Notes: generated by a model not told the origin, from the sequence alone. Numbered from the stretch's first letter, positions 46,236-57,249 are shown. The stretch: DNA of 64,000 nucleotides from Tetrapyrgos nigripes (GCA_013368315.1 JAACJM010000024.1:640880-704879); one strand, 5' to 3'. Numbers and translations: made by a program.

Positions 46236-49200
46236 GCTGGACATTTTCATGATGTTTATGCTCTTGTCCCTTTTCTTTAAAGGCTTCTGGTTGTTCCATA
46301 TAGATTTCTTCATCGAGTAAGCCATATAAATAGGCTGATCGGACATCGACACCAGACACGTGCCAACCCTTAAGTGCAGCTAAAGTGAAGATTAAGCGCA
46401 CAGTCTCGAATCGAACAACAGGCGAATATACTTGATCAAAGTCTATGCCTTCGATCTGTGAAAAACCTTTTGCAATGAGTCTTGCCTTTTTATGACCATC
46501 AGACTTGATGTTGAAGACCCATCGGTTTTTGATGACTTTCCTATCTTTAGGTCTTTCAACCAATTCATAGGTGTCGTGCTTGCGAAGAGCCTCTAGTTCT
46601 TCACGGCAAGCGACTTTCCATTCCTCCTGCACATCTTTAGGTAAGAGTGCAATATCTTTGAATGTCCATTCATGAATATTACGAACATTCGGTTGATTCC
46701 CATCATTCTTCGAAGTAACTTTCTGAATAAGCAAGTGGGAATCGATTTCTCCAGGAGCAACTGCCTGCATAAGCAAGAAGTTTATAGATACTCCCCCTTC
46801 CCGGCATGGTTCTGCCATATGTTCTGATTCAGGGCGTGCAGAGTCATCACTCTCAGCTTGCTGCTCCCCCTGGGGTGTGCTTCCAGATGCAGAACTAGGT
46901 CCGGGAACCTGTTGCTCTGCAGCTTGTTGACGTCGGTGTTCTCTCCAAGCGTCTCTCTCTGCTTTAGCTTTTGCTTCCGCTCTTTTATCAGCTGTGATTT
47001 GAGGTTCAAGATCACGTGTAACTTGTACAGGGTGTTTATCTCCATACCGTTTGTTTGGTTCACTAACACGCTCGCTTCAATGTGTTGGTTCTCCGTAATC
47101 TCGTCTTGGTCTAGTGACTTTTCGAGGTGCCTCAGGATGTGGTGTCTCCCTTGGAGGTGGCGTTATAGGCCTTCTTGATTCTAAGTCACCATCTGGGGAC
47201 GAAGGCGGTGGATCCTGTTCAGGTTCGTCGTCACGAAGCTGATCAGGTCTCCTTATGGAAGGGATGCAAGGAGGACGATGATCAAAATCTTCATCATCAT
47301 CGTCAGGGATTGGTTGTGGTAGAGGAGTGTCATCGCTTTGCGACAACTCAATAGGAAGTTGTTTCGAACCACGAGATTGAGTTTTACATCGAGGAAAGAA
47401 GTCTTCCTCAAACACGGCTTGCGGGGATGTAAATTCTGCATTCTTTGTTCACATGAAAAGATTTCCACTTTCTCCTGGTGCTACACCAAGATACGTCATG
47501 AGTTCTGACTTGGAAGCGAGTTTGTTCTTTCGAGTTTCCTCGGGTTTAAAGACATAAGCTCCACAGCCAAAAACTCGCAAATGATTGATACGTGGTTTGT
47601 CCTTTTCAAGCATTTCAAATGGAGTTATCCATTTGTGTTGTCGTAAGGGAGTACGTCGATAGACATACAATCCATGACAGACAGCATATTCCCACCAAGA
47701 TTCAGGTAGACACGCTAGCTTCATCATTGCCAGTGCCTTATCCATTAGGGTGTGTATAAAGCGCTCCGCTCATCCATTCTGTTGATGAATGTATGGTGCA
47801 CTTTTAAGGATTCTAATACCCTTCTCGAGTAACATTTCTCGGTAGGTACCTTTGATGAATTCCCCACCCATATCAGACATCCACTGTTCGACTTTCGTCT
47901 TATATTGAGTTTCTACCATCGCAAGGAACTGACGAGTGGCAGTTAGTGGTTGTATCTTGTCTTTAAGAAATCGTACCCAAGCATCTGAAGTGTAATCATC
48001 AAAGAAGATGATTATATACTTGTACTTGTGGTAAGAGATCATGGGGAATTCCTTCAAATCTGTATGGATAATTTGGAAAGGACGAGTAGCACATCGTTGG
48101 TTAGGAGGGTAAGCCTGTTTGGGAGTTTTGCCTTCAAGACAGCCTTTGCACAAAGGAAGCTCCTTCGGAATGATGAATTCAGGAGTGCCAAGGGTGTGTT
48201 GTCGGACATGTTTTAGAACATCACGAGAGGGATGTCCTATACAACGATGTAAGATCTCGTAGTTGATAAGATAAATCAAAAGATTGGCTTTAGAAGCGAC
48301 AATTTTCGATTTGTGTGGAAGATAGTATAGTGTTTCTTCCGGTATACGCTTTGAGAAAGTCAAGAATGTTGTATTTCTCGAAATGGTGATATGATCAGAG
48401 TTACCGCGCATAAACATGTTGTCATTTAAGAATTGACCAACAGATAAGAGTCGTTGATTTAGATCGGGAATGTAATAGACCAGATCTAATTTCATAACTC
48501 TTTTACGTTGAGAGATCAGGACTGTTCTGGATGCACGAATATTCGTGAATCCATTGGCAGTTTTCACTGGAATTGGTTTTATATAACTCAATTCAACAAA
48601 GTCATTAATGTCGAACGTAAAATGCACTGATGCTCCAGAGTCAAGTAACCATCCATCATTGAAGTGGATTTTGACAGTATCAGATCTCTTCTTCTTACAC
48701 TTCTGGCATAATGAAAATAAAGTGCCACAGGCACATAAATATTTATTGTTGCCGCCAGGGCTAGTGTACAGTTCATTATAAATAAAAGGGGTTGTTAAAC
48801 CCAGAGGAGCGGTATGTAATAAATATATACATGAAGAACCTGCTTCCATATTACGAGCTGCTGGAAAAAGCGCATCAGTACTTTTATTCATAAGATCTGA
48901 AGTGAGATCTGACCTGAGATAACCGTTGTCCATGCCAGACACCTCAGAGTCTAGGGACCAACCATAATTATTTGCGGCATTGACGGTAACCATGGCAGGT
49001 GTAGAAGGTCGTGGACTTGGAATTCCATCTGACCAGGTTGCCTCTTCGGGATCTGTAGTGTGGCTCATCCTGCTGAGCGATCGCGGAGTTGACATATACT
49101 CGAGGTCGCTGGTGCTGGATAGGCTCGGAGACATGCTCCGGAGTTCTGGCATTGAACTCGGAGTTGGGACCCTGGATGGTAATTCCTCCTCCATTTCCAT

Positions 49201-51323
49201 TCCTCCTAGTCCTACTGTTGCGTCTCTCTGCCAATCGAGCAGCTCGTCGTACCTTCCATCCTCGTTTTCGAGATGAGGAGTTAGCCATTCCCATCCCGTT
49301 GAAGTCGTTCCAGGTGTTGGGCTTGCAACACGGCTGGAGGGTAAGGATTGAGTGGTCATGCCACTGGGATGTGCAGGCAGTGAGCCACTTTGCATCTCGC
49401 TGCGGGCTGCAGCAAGGCGTTGGGCCAGAGAAAGAGTGCCCGTTGATGCACAGGCATTCACTACTGCTCGGAATGGAGTTGCTCCTTCCCCATAGATGTG
49501 GAGAGGGTCCTCGGGATTCTGGAATCTCTCCCCAAGGTGAATTCCGCACTCCATTATCTCAGCAGCAGGATCCGAGGCAAGACAGTCGATAAGTGGAACA
49601 GGGGTCCTTGTGTCCTGCGGTACCTTTACACCTGACTCCGTCATTGTGGAGCCAAACACACTTCCGAGTTCCGAAGTGTTCACCAGAGTGTCCTCGTTCC
49701 AACTGGCATCTTCTCCCTGAGCGCATCCCATATCAGCATCTGAATCGGTCTGAGTTCCGACCGAACGAGTGAAGGCATCATTCCAGTTGTCATTACATCC
49801 CCAACCATCAGAAGATGATTGAAGATTATTCCAATAGATGCGTTCCGTGAGAGTGCATTTGGGACGAGGCGCAGGGGTAAGGGGGGTGAAAGAGGAAAGA
49901 TCAGGGTGAGACATGACGACATCCTCAAGAGCAGCAACAGTCTCACCAGATGGTCTCGCGCCAATATCGCGTGCAAGATTGATAGCTCTTTTGGTACCTG
50001 TGAAAAAGGTGTCAAAAGGCTTTTCCGTTTCCATGAAGAATGGCTTACGGGAATCAACTGCAGCGGGCGTGTCGACGAAGGTGACTGTGTGCATCATGGG
50101 AGACATATCCCCATGCACGAGATGTGCCTGGCCCTGTCTCTTGGCCTGTTTGTTTTTTCCAGCTCAACCTCCTCAACAGAAATGAGCTTTGCCCTTTCCC
50201 TTTCCCTTGCCTTTTCCTTTATTATCTCCGTTATTGCTGCTGCTGCTGCCACTAGGGCGCTGCTGCTGCTGCTATTGGAAACTAGGATTACCGTCCTTTC
50301 GCTTGACAGCTGAAAGATGGTTGGCCTGTGGTTTTCCTTTGAAAGCCCCTTGGCGAGATTCCCAGACATTGACAATCTCGCTTTGCAGTTCATCAAGATC
50401 TTGATTGTCGATTTGTGAGATAGATAATTGAGTATATTGATTAATGATATACTCATATCTGGGAGGGAGTTTCGATATGATGAACATGACTATGAGGAAA
50501 TTGGGAATTTTCGTAATGGAAACGTTTGGAGTTGTGGAGTCGGTAGTATCAGTAGAGATACCAGCAGCACTAACCCTATCGAAGTGCATATGAATAAGCT
50601 TGATCGTAGCACTAGGATTAGCGTCGTTAGGAATGGTGATGGAAGTGGCACATTTAAAGTCGGTGTAGACTGCGGAAACACCAGGTTTCCCGTAGGCAGT
50701 TTTCAGAGTAGTCCAAATTTCTTTGGCACTAGTCATACCAAGTGTCTTCTGACAAATAGCAGGAGAAAGACAAAGCTTGATAGACCCAATGGCCTTATCG
50801 TTCTTCTCATCCCAGTCGGCCTGTTTCTTTAGAGCCACCGTGATAGCCTCAGCTTGAGCCGCCGTATCTTCAGCAGATAGAGGGGAGACAGTACTCACGG
50901 TGGCGTCGCTAGGGCGATCAGAGCCAAGGACTGAACTAAGTCCAGTAGCCTGGAGCCAGGAGAGAAGAATGTCGGCCCAGATGTTGAAATCAACACCGAC
51001 GAAGACGGGGACAGTGGTCATCAAAACGTTGGAAGACATCTTTGATAAGTTCTGGGAAGGTCAACTGTCAGCATTTATCCATATGCAGCATAAGAAGGCA
51101 GCAATAAATGCGCCATGCGAAAGTGAAGAGAGGCAGCGATGAACGCGCCATGACAGTGACTACTCCCCTAGATTGTCAACAACTGCAGCTGGACGTATTG
51201 TCAAGCCATTAAAGGCAACGCACGCTGCCACAAAGGGCGCCACAGGCTGCCATGAAGGCACCATCCAGGTAGTATGCGAAGTCTATGGTTTGCAGCCATT
51301 GAAGGCGCTCCCAAGGGCCTTCG

Positions 51324-51335
51324 GGGCCCATAACC
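51324..51335 (-). promoter_or_regulatory. copia primer-binding site
   Basis: On the minus strand GGTTATGGGCCC lies directly next to the 5' LTR. It is complementary to GGGCCCATAACC, which looks like the anticodon arm of initiator tRNA-Met. Several copia-group elements prime from such a half-tRNA. Confidence 0.7.
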
Positions 51336-51703
51336 TGTTAAGCAGGCATGGTATGGTCCTGTACACTACTAAACGCAGTGGCAACTACGCAACTTACCTG
51401 TGGATAGAGAGTAGCTTGTAAGGCTTGTAAGAGGCTTATTGAGCAATGAGAGTTAAGTATAAAACTTGTTATTTGGAGGACTATCTACGAGTCCTTATAT
51501 ACCTTTGAGGAGGTACAAATACATGTAAACTAATACTAGAGTAACAATAAGATTCTATTGTACTTGATAGTACAATGCTGGTTTCATACACTATTGTCGT
51601 ACTACACTTATTGTCTATATAATCTTATTGTTCTATTTATAACTACTACTATTGTTCTACATAGATGACGTTGATGGCTGCAACTGAATGCGCCAATTCA
51701 ACA
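51336..51703 (-). repeat. copia 5' LTR (right)
   Basis: 368 bp, followed by the TSD GTTCT at 51704-51708. About 98.6 percent identical to the left LTR. Confidence 0.95.
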
Positions 51704-52723
51704 GTTCTGTCTATGCCTACTGCTTTGAGCCAAGTGTGTGCTCTTTACCACAGACTATTCTAGTTCATGAAGCACATCAGTAATGAAAGATCTCAGTCAT
51801 TGACAACTCTTCGCTCACTGGCACTGATTATTTTTGTGGACATCGACCTAGATTTGACCATCTGGAGTGCCAGTGCCGCAGTTGAACATGGAAAATCCAA
51901 CTGTTTCAAGTCACTTCTTTTTGATCCGACTTGAAAGAAGAACCGCTTCTCTCCCATCTTCTTCCCCAATCGTGACACAACCAAAACACCATTCATGAAT
52001 GAAATTCAACCTGCCATAAGTACATCCCATTGCTGTGCTCTACTTGATACCTACTGTTGACTATCATTTACTAGATGATTCATGTCTCACTCTTTGGAAC
52101 AACATCAATTAAGAATGCCACAAAATTCAAGTTTGAAAGCTGACTTTTGGGTATGCAGTGGGGAGTGAAGAAGGTCAATGTGTCATTGATTGCATGGTCT
52201 GGTGTAGTGGTGCAAGCACTAGATGTATTTCTTTTTCTATAAAAGGTGACACACAATTTTTTACTACAGCTAAAATTCCTTCTATCATCGGATTCTACAT
52301 TTTCAGAGAAGGGATCAGCAATGCAGATTAACTACAGAGAAGATTTCTATTACTTCAGAAAGCTAATTGTCAATAGTGAGCTGGAGGACAATGGTTTTGC
52401 AAAGAAATTATTTGGGTTTACAACAAATGTGTGTTCACAGGACACTCATCATTGGTAGATGAAGGGGCAGAGGAAGAGGGGCTCAATGATGAGGAATTTG
52501 ACAAGATGGAAGTGATGAGGCAACACATCCAAGTAGGAACACCACAAACAGTCATCTCAATGACTGCACAATCATCTACTGAGGTGATTTCAGGGAGTAT
52601 CACACACATTGCTGTGAGTCCTGAAGCCGTCGTCTCTGAGCCTAGCCAATCTGGCCAACCCATCCAACTGAATACAACCAATCTGCCCAATGTTGAACCT
52701 GTGCAACCTCACACTAGGTGCTG

Positions 52724-54165
52724 ATGTGCAATGCCAACAGGTGCTGATGTTGGAGTTGAGGTGTGTGATCCCAAGCCATGAGGACACAGTGGAAGGCGAG
52801 GTGCAAGGAAATGAAGGAAGGTGAGTTAATGTTGCAAGTAAATGAATTGACACCGTTGTTACATAGTGTACCAATTGCTGTTGCTGCTGCTTATTACTTT
52901 GATATCTACCTCTATGCTATGTACCAATGAAAGGAAACATGTCTATATTGCATTAGATGAGAAATAGCGTGTCTACATGACCTTTTGAGTGCACTAGGAG
53001 GAAGTGCCGTGAGCGTAGCCCATCAGGTGCTCTATATATGGAGCTGGTTCCCTAATATTTATAACAGCACATTGGCTTAACTGTCTATATCATCACTTTC
53101 ACTGGCAAAGTCCTCATACTCCATCCTATCTATCTATCAATCATATCCTCCCTTGCATTGAGACCTCATTTCACTGTCTCTGCAACTTCACATTGAGATT
53201 ATGTCATACCATCTCTGTATTGTACTATAGCGCTTCAGTGTTGTAGACACCCTACCCTGCCTGTGAGGACAATTGGCCCTATGACACTGTTGCTTGCCCC
53301 ACAGTATCCAGTAATTGGGTCCATGTAGAGCTACTACTCATTACACTTATGTAGCTTTTGTGGTGCAGTGTAATTCATTCATTTATTGGAATGGTTTAGA
53401 CTCTCAAGGGTTCAATCCTTCAATATGGCACTTAAAATGGCTCCTAACAATCCAGATTAAGGGTGCAATTACTTCTGGCGTCACGTAGTATGGGCCTAGC
53501 AACTCAGGGTCGCTGTTACAAGCCCACTGGTACAGTAAGCGATTATAAGGGTGGCAAGGCTGTAAGATCCGCCTGCCATTACTAAATTTCTTCTTGCTGG
53601 TGATGCCTTATAAGGCACTGGCCAGATTCGGCCATTGTAAGCCATTGCGAGCAGTTATCAGGCTGGTTTGATTTTTCTGAGATGCACCACTGGACGCATA
53701 AAATGAGGGAAAGTGGGCCAACGCTGCGTGTAGCACGATAACGAGGCCCAGAATGTGAGGGAACAGCATACCAGCACGGTATGGGTTTTGCCAACTGAAT
53801 CAAGCATAGCCACATGCAGAAATGGTGTTTAAACTTAAAAGGGCCTCGTAATCTAGGTGCCAGTGTGAAACCATGACAGCAGATTTCAGGTTACGTGAGT
53901 CGTGAGTTGAAAGTCATGAGCTACAACAAAATGCCTACTTTCAATTGCCATGCCAGCATATGTTATAAACTCATTGCGCAACTATTAGAACCTAGCTTTG
54001 AGAGCTGGGATAGTACTGTCCCCCTAATTCTGTGAATGGAAAGATGAAATTGATGTACAAATGTCAAAAGTGTTGTTCGACAACTTTACTTCTCTGATCC
54101 ATGTATTGATATTGGAGAAAAACTGAGGATTGCCTCAAATGGGACACTGGATAACTGGATTTGTT
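52724..54165. other. region without a supported gene
   Basis: After the split gene ends near 52723 there is no coding stretch with a recognisable domain. 53040-53300 has the look of an LTR or promoter (TATATATGGAGCTGG, then CT-rich repeats ATCTATCTATC). 53480-53830 is a mixed-composition block of unknown origin. Confidence 0.35.
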
Positions 54166-54170
54166 GGCGT

Positions 54171-54786
54171 TGTCAAGTCCATGCGGATACCCAATGCTAG
54201 GAAACACCAAGGACCCAGATGGAAGTCTTGAGTGGATTGGATGGAGATTCCGAGTGGATCCAGATAGGAAAGAGCTTATAAAGATAAATAGGGATTTCAG
54301 TCGGAAAAACTGGGAAGCTCTAGGGAACCATCGAGGAAGGATAGGAGACCAGCTTTGTCAATTTTGCACTTAAGCTATCTACTACAAATGTGCTAGCTTA
54401 AGTACTACTTCGGGAAGTGTAGGAATAAGATAGGAAAGGATCGGAAATGAAGAGTAATATAACTACAGAAGGAAAGGTGAAGGGAAACGCCTCCTAAGGA
54501 AAGTGGAGTTGTGGATATGAAGTGGAGACGTTGGAGTAGGATTGGAGATGAATCGGAAATGAAGGAATGATCGGAAAGTGATAGGAAAGTAATGGAAAGT
54601 AAGACTGTACTGGAAAGTCATTGGATCCTACTGGAAAGGATCCAGAAAGGACCCTACTGGAAAGGATCTGGAAAGGACCCTACTGGAAAGGATCCAGACA
54701 GGACCCTACTGGAAAGTACAGGAAAGTGAAGTATAGGAAAGTATCGGAAAGGTATAAGAAGTATAGGGAAGTGCATAGATCTTACA
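54171..54786 (-). repeat. solo LTR, gypsy family A (TSD GGCGT)
   Basis: 616 bp with the family ends TGTCAAGTCC and GATCTTACA. The perfect duplication GGCGT lies at 54166-54170 and 54787-54791. It is longer than the other two solo copies because of extra copies of a GGATCCAGAAAGGACCCTACT-like 27-29 bp repeat at about 54620-54715. Confidence 0.93.
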
Positions 54787-54791
54787 GGCGT

Positions 54792-55619
54792 AGGCCTTGA
54801 AGACTCAACACAAGAGTCAAGAGCACGTTTCCTGTCAATACTTATACTTATACAAATGATTATGATGCTGTACGCGTACTGGTGCCAGTGCACTGGCAGC
54901 GATGTGTAGGATTATGACTTGATTTGATGGCCATAGTTGCGCAATCAGAACCCTTCTTCAGCCGTCTAGTATACTAGTACTTCGTTTGGTATTACTAGGA
55001 CCTGGATAAGGCAGTGTTGACTCAAGAGTATGTATGAATCAAAGTTTGTGAATCGTTGAAGGAAATGCACATTGCAGGAAGAATAGAATCAACCTTGGTG
55101 TTTCCTCTGAAGGTTTTTGAATTTGTGATTCACGCTACTAGGAAACCTGTAGCATAGTTTATTGTTTATTATGGATAGAATAGGATAGGATATGTCAATG
55201 GGATAAGGCTATTGCGACGGCGTCATGGTGAACGTCTCCGCTTGTCCCATCCCATTATCTTCTGCTTTGAAATTTTTGAAGGAGCTTGGATGCATATGAG
55301 AGGAGAGAATTTTGCATAGGCTCGTGAGTTGTATGCTATACAAATGATCAAATATGTACTGTGGTCAAGAACTTAAGAAACATGGTACTACTTACTAGGG
55401 AATGGTTATGGATGTACTTACTTAGAAGCTGGTATCAATACCACTGGTAAATTCAAATGAAGAGACTTTTTTTACAGTGAATGCGAGACCTCATAGACTA
55501 CAGTTATACTTGGTCTGACTTTATGTGAAATTACCAGTGCTAGCATCAAGCCGTCACAAATATCTAGCAAATAGCTCGAGTATGCATGAACATAGGAGGG
55601 TAGAAGGTGGGTGAGGTCG
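54792..55619. other. region without a supported gene
   Basis: No coding stretch, RNA gene or repeat that I can support. AT-rich, with scattered stops in all frames. Confidence 0.35.
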
Positions 55620-55903
55620 ATTAACGATCGTCGGGTTGAAATTTGCAATTGATCAATGTAAATTACCCCCACCTGATTGGCACAATTGACTTTGACAACT
55701 TGCAGGACTAACTTGTAAGACTCCAGACTTTAAATTTAAAGGTGGCTGGCCTGGATGCTTATATATGTGTGTGTGACTCTGAATGAGTTTTTGATAGAGG
55801 AAGTTTAAGACAAAGAATAAAAGACTACAAGTTGAAGGAGTGATCAATGTCAGCATTAACTGAGGGTTAAAAAAGTTCGAAAAACCTAGTGCTGACTAGA
55901 TCA

Positions 55904-56020
55904 CTCCCTGGCTGGGAGTCGAACCCAGCTTTCGTGTGTCGGTAATTATGGAACGTCAAATAGATAGATAAAACCAAGGAACATGACAGGCACATGTACT
56001 AACCGATATACTACCAGGGA
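55904..56020 (-). tRNA. tRNA-Asp(GTC)-like gene with intron, probably decayed
   Basis: The acceptor strands TCCCTGG and CCAGGGA pair perfectly. The T arm CTGGG-TTCGACT-CCCAG is perfect. The D arm region GTATATCGGTTAGTAC and anticodon loop CTGTCA follow the Asp pattern. About 45 extra bases interrupt the loop after the anticodon, as in intron-bearing fungal tRNAs. The anticodon stem is weakened (TGTGC against ACACG) compared with the copy at 63415 (CGCGC against GCGCG). The changes are C to T in CpG. T-runs lie about 20-35 bp past the 3' end on the minus strand, as a Pol III terminator would. Confidence 0.6.
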
Positions 56021-56504
56021 ATTGAGTTACAGGTAAAGGGACAAGGATTCATGGCAGAACGGTGGTGAGGAAAGGAGACATGAGAACAAGAGAGATGGAG
56101 GAAGAGAAATAGGTAAGGAAACCTAGAAGAAAGATTTAATGTCGGGCACGAGAGGGATTACCATTTCGAGTTTGATTGATCGATGATCGACGGGTTGAAA
56201 TTTGCAATTGCAATCCTGCGAAATTACTCCTGTGTATGTGTGATCGGCAGTATTTGATGCAGCAATCTGAGTGCAGAAGAAAAGGTTTACAAGGCGGCTG
56301 GGTTTGGCAGGATGCCTGTAAAGATAAATATCTGAGTGAAGGGGGTGCGTATTTGATGAGATATAGATCAGAAAGATAGAGCAAAAAGCAGACAGCTGCC
56401 ACAGAGTCATGGGCAGTCTACTATGTACCAGGATATTCGGTTATTTGCAAAAAAAAAAAAAAAACAAGGGCACAAGTTGCAAAAAAGCATGTTGGCCTGG
56501 GAAG

Positions 56505-57249
56505 CTCCCTGGCTGGGAGTCAAACCCAGCTTTTACATGTCAACTTAGATAGTTAGATAGTTAGATAAATGGGATACACCACTACTGGACTAGCTACTGA
56601 GACTTTTGCATCTATAAAGATGAAGTAGCTAACCGTGGAACCAATTGCTGATTCAGTGGGGCAAGCAACAAAGCAATAGGGGCAACGTCCTAGAGAAGAC
56701 CAGGGTAGACCATCTACCACCTTGAAGCGCTATAAGGTGGTGCAGAGACAGAGGGGACGTGGGTCTCAAAGCGATAGTGGCAGAGACAGTATGATGTTGT
56801 CTCGATGTGGCAGTATGCAGTACATAACATTATAAAACTCCAATTTCAAACAGAAGGCAGAAACAATCACCCCGCTCCAGGTGAGACACTTGTTAGACAC
56901 TGGAAAGGGTAGCATTGTCAACACATACCCAGACAATGGTGAGCCTGGCCAGAACAGGGTATTGTAGTGATTGAACAGCAGTGCAAGGTATGTCAAAAAT
57001 TGGGGAAAGACTGAGGTAAGGGCTAGTTTGGTGGTCCCAGTCTCTTGGATTGTGAGATGTCGTCCAGTCAAGAGAGAGTCTGCAATCTGTACACAGAGTA
57101 GGTCAGTGTCAAGGCAACAGTGAGTACTCACCATGAGAGATGAGGTAGAGGCCAGGGATGTTGAGCTGGATGTCATCAGTAGTGGAGATGGTGGAGGGAC
57201 CTAGATTAGTATGACAGGCACGTGTACTAAACCGATATACTACCAGGGA
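56505..57249 (-). pseudogene. tRNA-Asp-like gene split by about 660 bp at its intron position
   Basis: The 5' half (57249-57207: TCCCTGGTAGTATATCGG and GTGCCTGTCATA) and the 3' half (56545-56505: GCTGGGTTTGACTCCCAGC, CAGGGAG) are in the right order and on the same strand. The intervening 660 bp replaces the short intron. The T loop carries TTTGACT instead of TTCGACT. Confidence 0.6.

Larger units (their letters stand above)
42250..46254. mobile_element. 4.0 kb TIR element inside the copia RT, carrying captured gene fragments
   Basis: Deleting 42250-46254 and one copy of a flanking TT restores the copia RT reading GQEHK-VVRLLRAL in frame. The ends are inverted repeats, CATCACAAAAATGTC on the left and, complemented, CATCATGAAAATGTC on the right (13 of 15 match). 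The interior has no transposase. It holds an intron-containing fragment of an alcohol dehydrogenase gene (minus), a MITE inside that, a small + strand ORF and a promoter-like block. The superfamily is unclear: a 2-bp TSD with 15-bp TIRs does not fit the common types well. Confidence 0.75.
41107..51039 (-). pseudogene. copia Gag-Pol polyprotein, seven premature stops and a 4 kb insertion
   Basis: From 51039 to 46255 a single frame runs through Gag (UBN2-like: FNIWADILLSWLQATGL, KEIWTTLKTAYGKPG, KLPPRYEYIINQY), protease (GWLLDSGASVHF), GAG-pre-integrase (HRCIGHPSRDVLKH, CKGCLEGKT), integrase (IIHTDLKEF, MSDMGGEFI) and the start of RT (NRWVFNIKSDGHKKARLIAKGFSQ split at GFSQ, FDQVYSPVVRFETVR). 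The stops are TAG 50272-50274 and TGA at 50173-50175, 50164-50166, 47770-47772, 47449-47451, 47077-47079 and 41245-41247. The 42250-46254 insertion splits GQEHK from VVRLLRALYGLKQAG. RT motif VVYVDDALFCG and RNase H (AYTDSDWGSDP, TEAEYMALSD) follow, with one frame shift near 41868. The end is LGLQFYN, TGA 41107-41109. Confidence 0.93.
40623..51703 (-). mobile_element. Ty1/copia LTR retrotransposon, full length with nested insertion (TSD GTTCT)
   Basis: 368-bp LTRs at both ends (TGTTAAGCAGG to CCAATTCAACA on the + strand) differ at five positions. GTTCT flanks at 40618-40622 and 51704-51708. Reading on the minus strand the order is PBS, Gag, protease, integrase, RT, RNase H, purine tract; integrase before RT defines copia. 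The element without its 4.0 kb passenger is about 7.1 kb. Confidence 0.96.
40200..51752 (+). repeat. solo LTR, family C (TSD GACTA), interrupted by copia
   Basis: The LTR starts TGTCATGACAG at 40200 and ends TTTACCACA at 51752. The duplication GACTA lies at 40195-40199 and 51753-51757. Without the copia element and its TSD it is about 467 bp. It contains TGTATATAAGC near 40468 as a possible TATA box. The repeated phrase CATCTTGGGACTAG links it to the + strand gypsy fragment at 5898-6141. It sits in the 3' part of an intron, just before the acceptor. Confidence 0.85.
39597..52723 (+). pseudogene. Agaricomycete repeat-family gene of unknown function, split by an 11.6 kb nest of transposons
   Basis: Exon 1 (39597-39701, 35 codons) joins exon 2 (39753-40142, 130 codons) through a GTATGT..TCAG intron. 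Exon 2 has a coiled coil (LQIQMLKDRKAKLRTANA) and EDHIITAGKQYCLMVEPW. Intron 2 starts GTACGT at 40143 and ends ATTCTAG at 51763. Without the inserted LTR and copia it is about 63 bp, with a CTGAC branch-like site. Exon 3 starts at 51764 (FMKHISNERSQSL, SASAAVEHGKSN), meets a TGA near 51930, and continues KNRFSPIFFPNRD. Later pieces are FLLSSDSTFSEKGSAMQINY, REDFYYFRKLIV and, after a 2-base slip (TGTGTG), TGHSSLVDEGAEEEGLNDEE. I know this domain layout from highly repeated hypothetical proteins of mushroom genomes; its function is unknown. Confidence 0.7.
55620..57249 (-). repeat. array of a tRNA-containing repeat unit, copy A
   Basis: Two spacer blocks (55620-55903 and about 56150-56504) share GGGTTGAAATTTGCAATTG, GGTGGCTGG or GGCGGCTGGG, and TGATAGAG/TGATGAGA phrases. 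Each is followed on the right by a tRNA-Asp-like gene on the minus strand. The second block ends in a run of 19 A at about 56450. The whole 55650-56505 stretch recurs at 63150-64000 in the same orientation. A minus frame in the spacer (56123-56410) is open but lacks any domain, and I do not count it as a gene. Confidence 0.7.

Noticed and set aside
42250..46254. Helitron as the explanation for gene capture in the copia insertion
   Set aside because: The ends form inverted repeats and a duplicated TT is seen. No 5' TC, 3' CTRR or subterminal hairpin fits the borders that restore the RT frame.
53395..53425. B-box-like GGGTTCAATCC, possible tRNA
   Set aside because: No acceptor or anticodon stem could be built around it; the T stem is only four pairs.
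56123..56410. Minus-strand ORF in the tRNA repeat spacer, with a relative at 63512-63910
   Set aside because: The two copies differ by frame-changing indels and the frame runs across the tRNA-like gene in the second copy. There is no domain.
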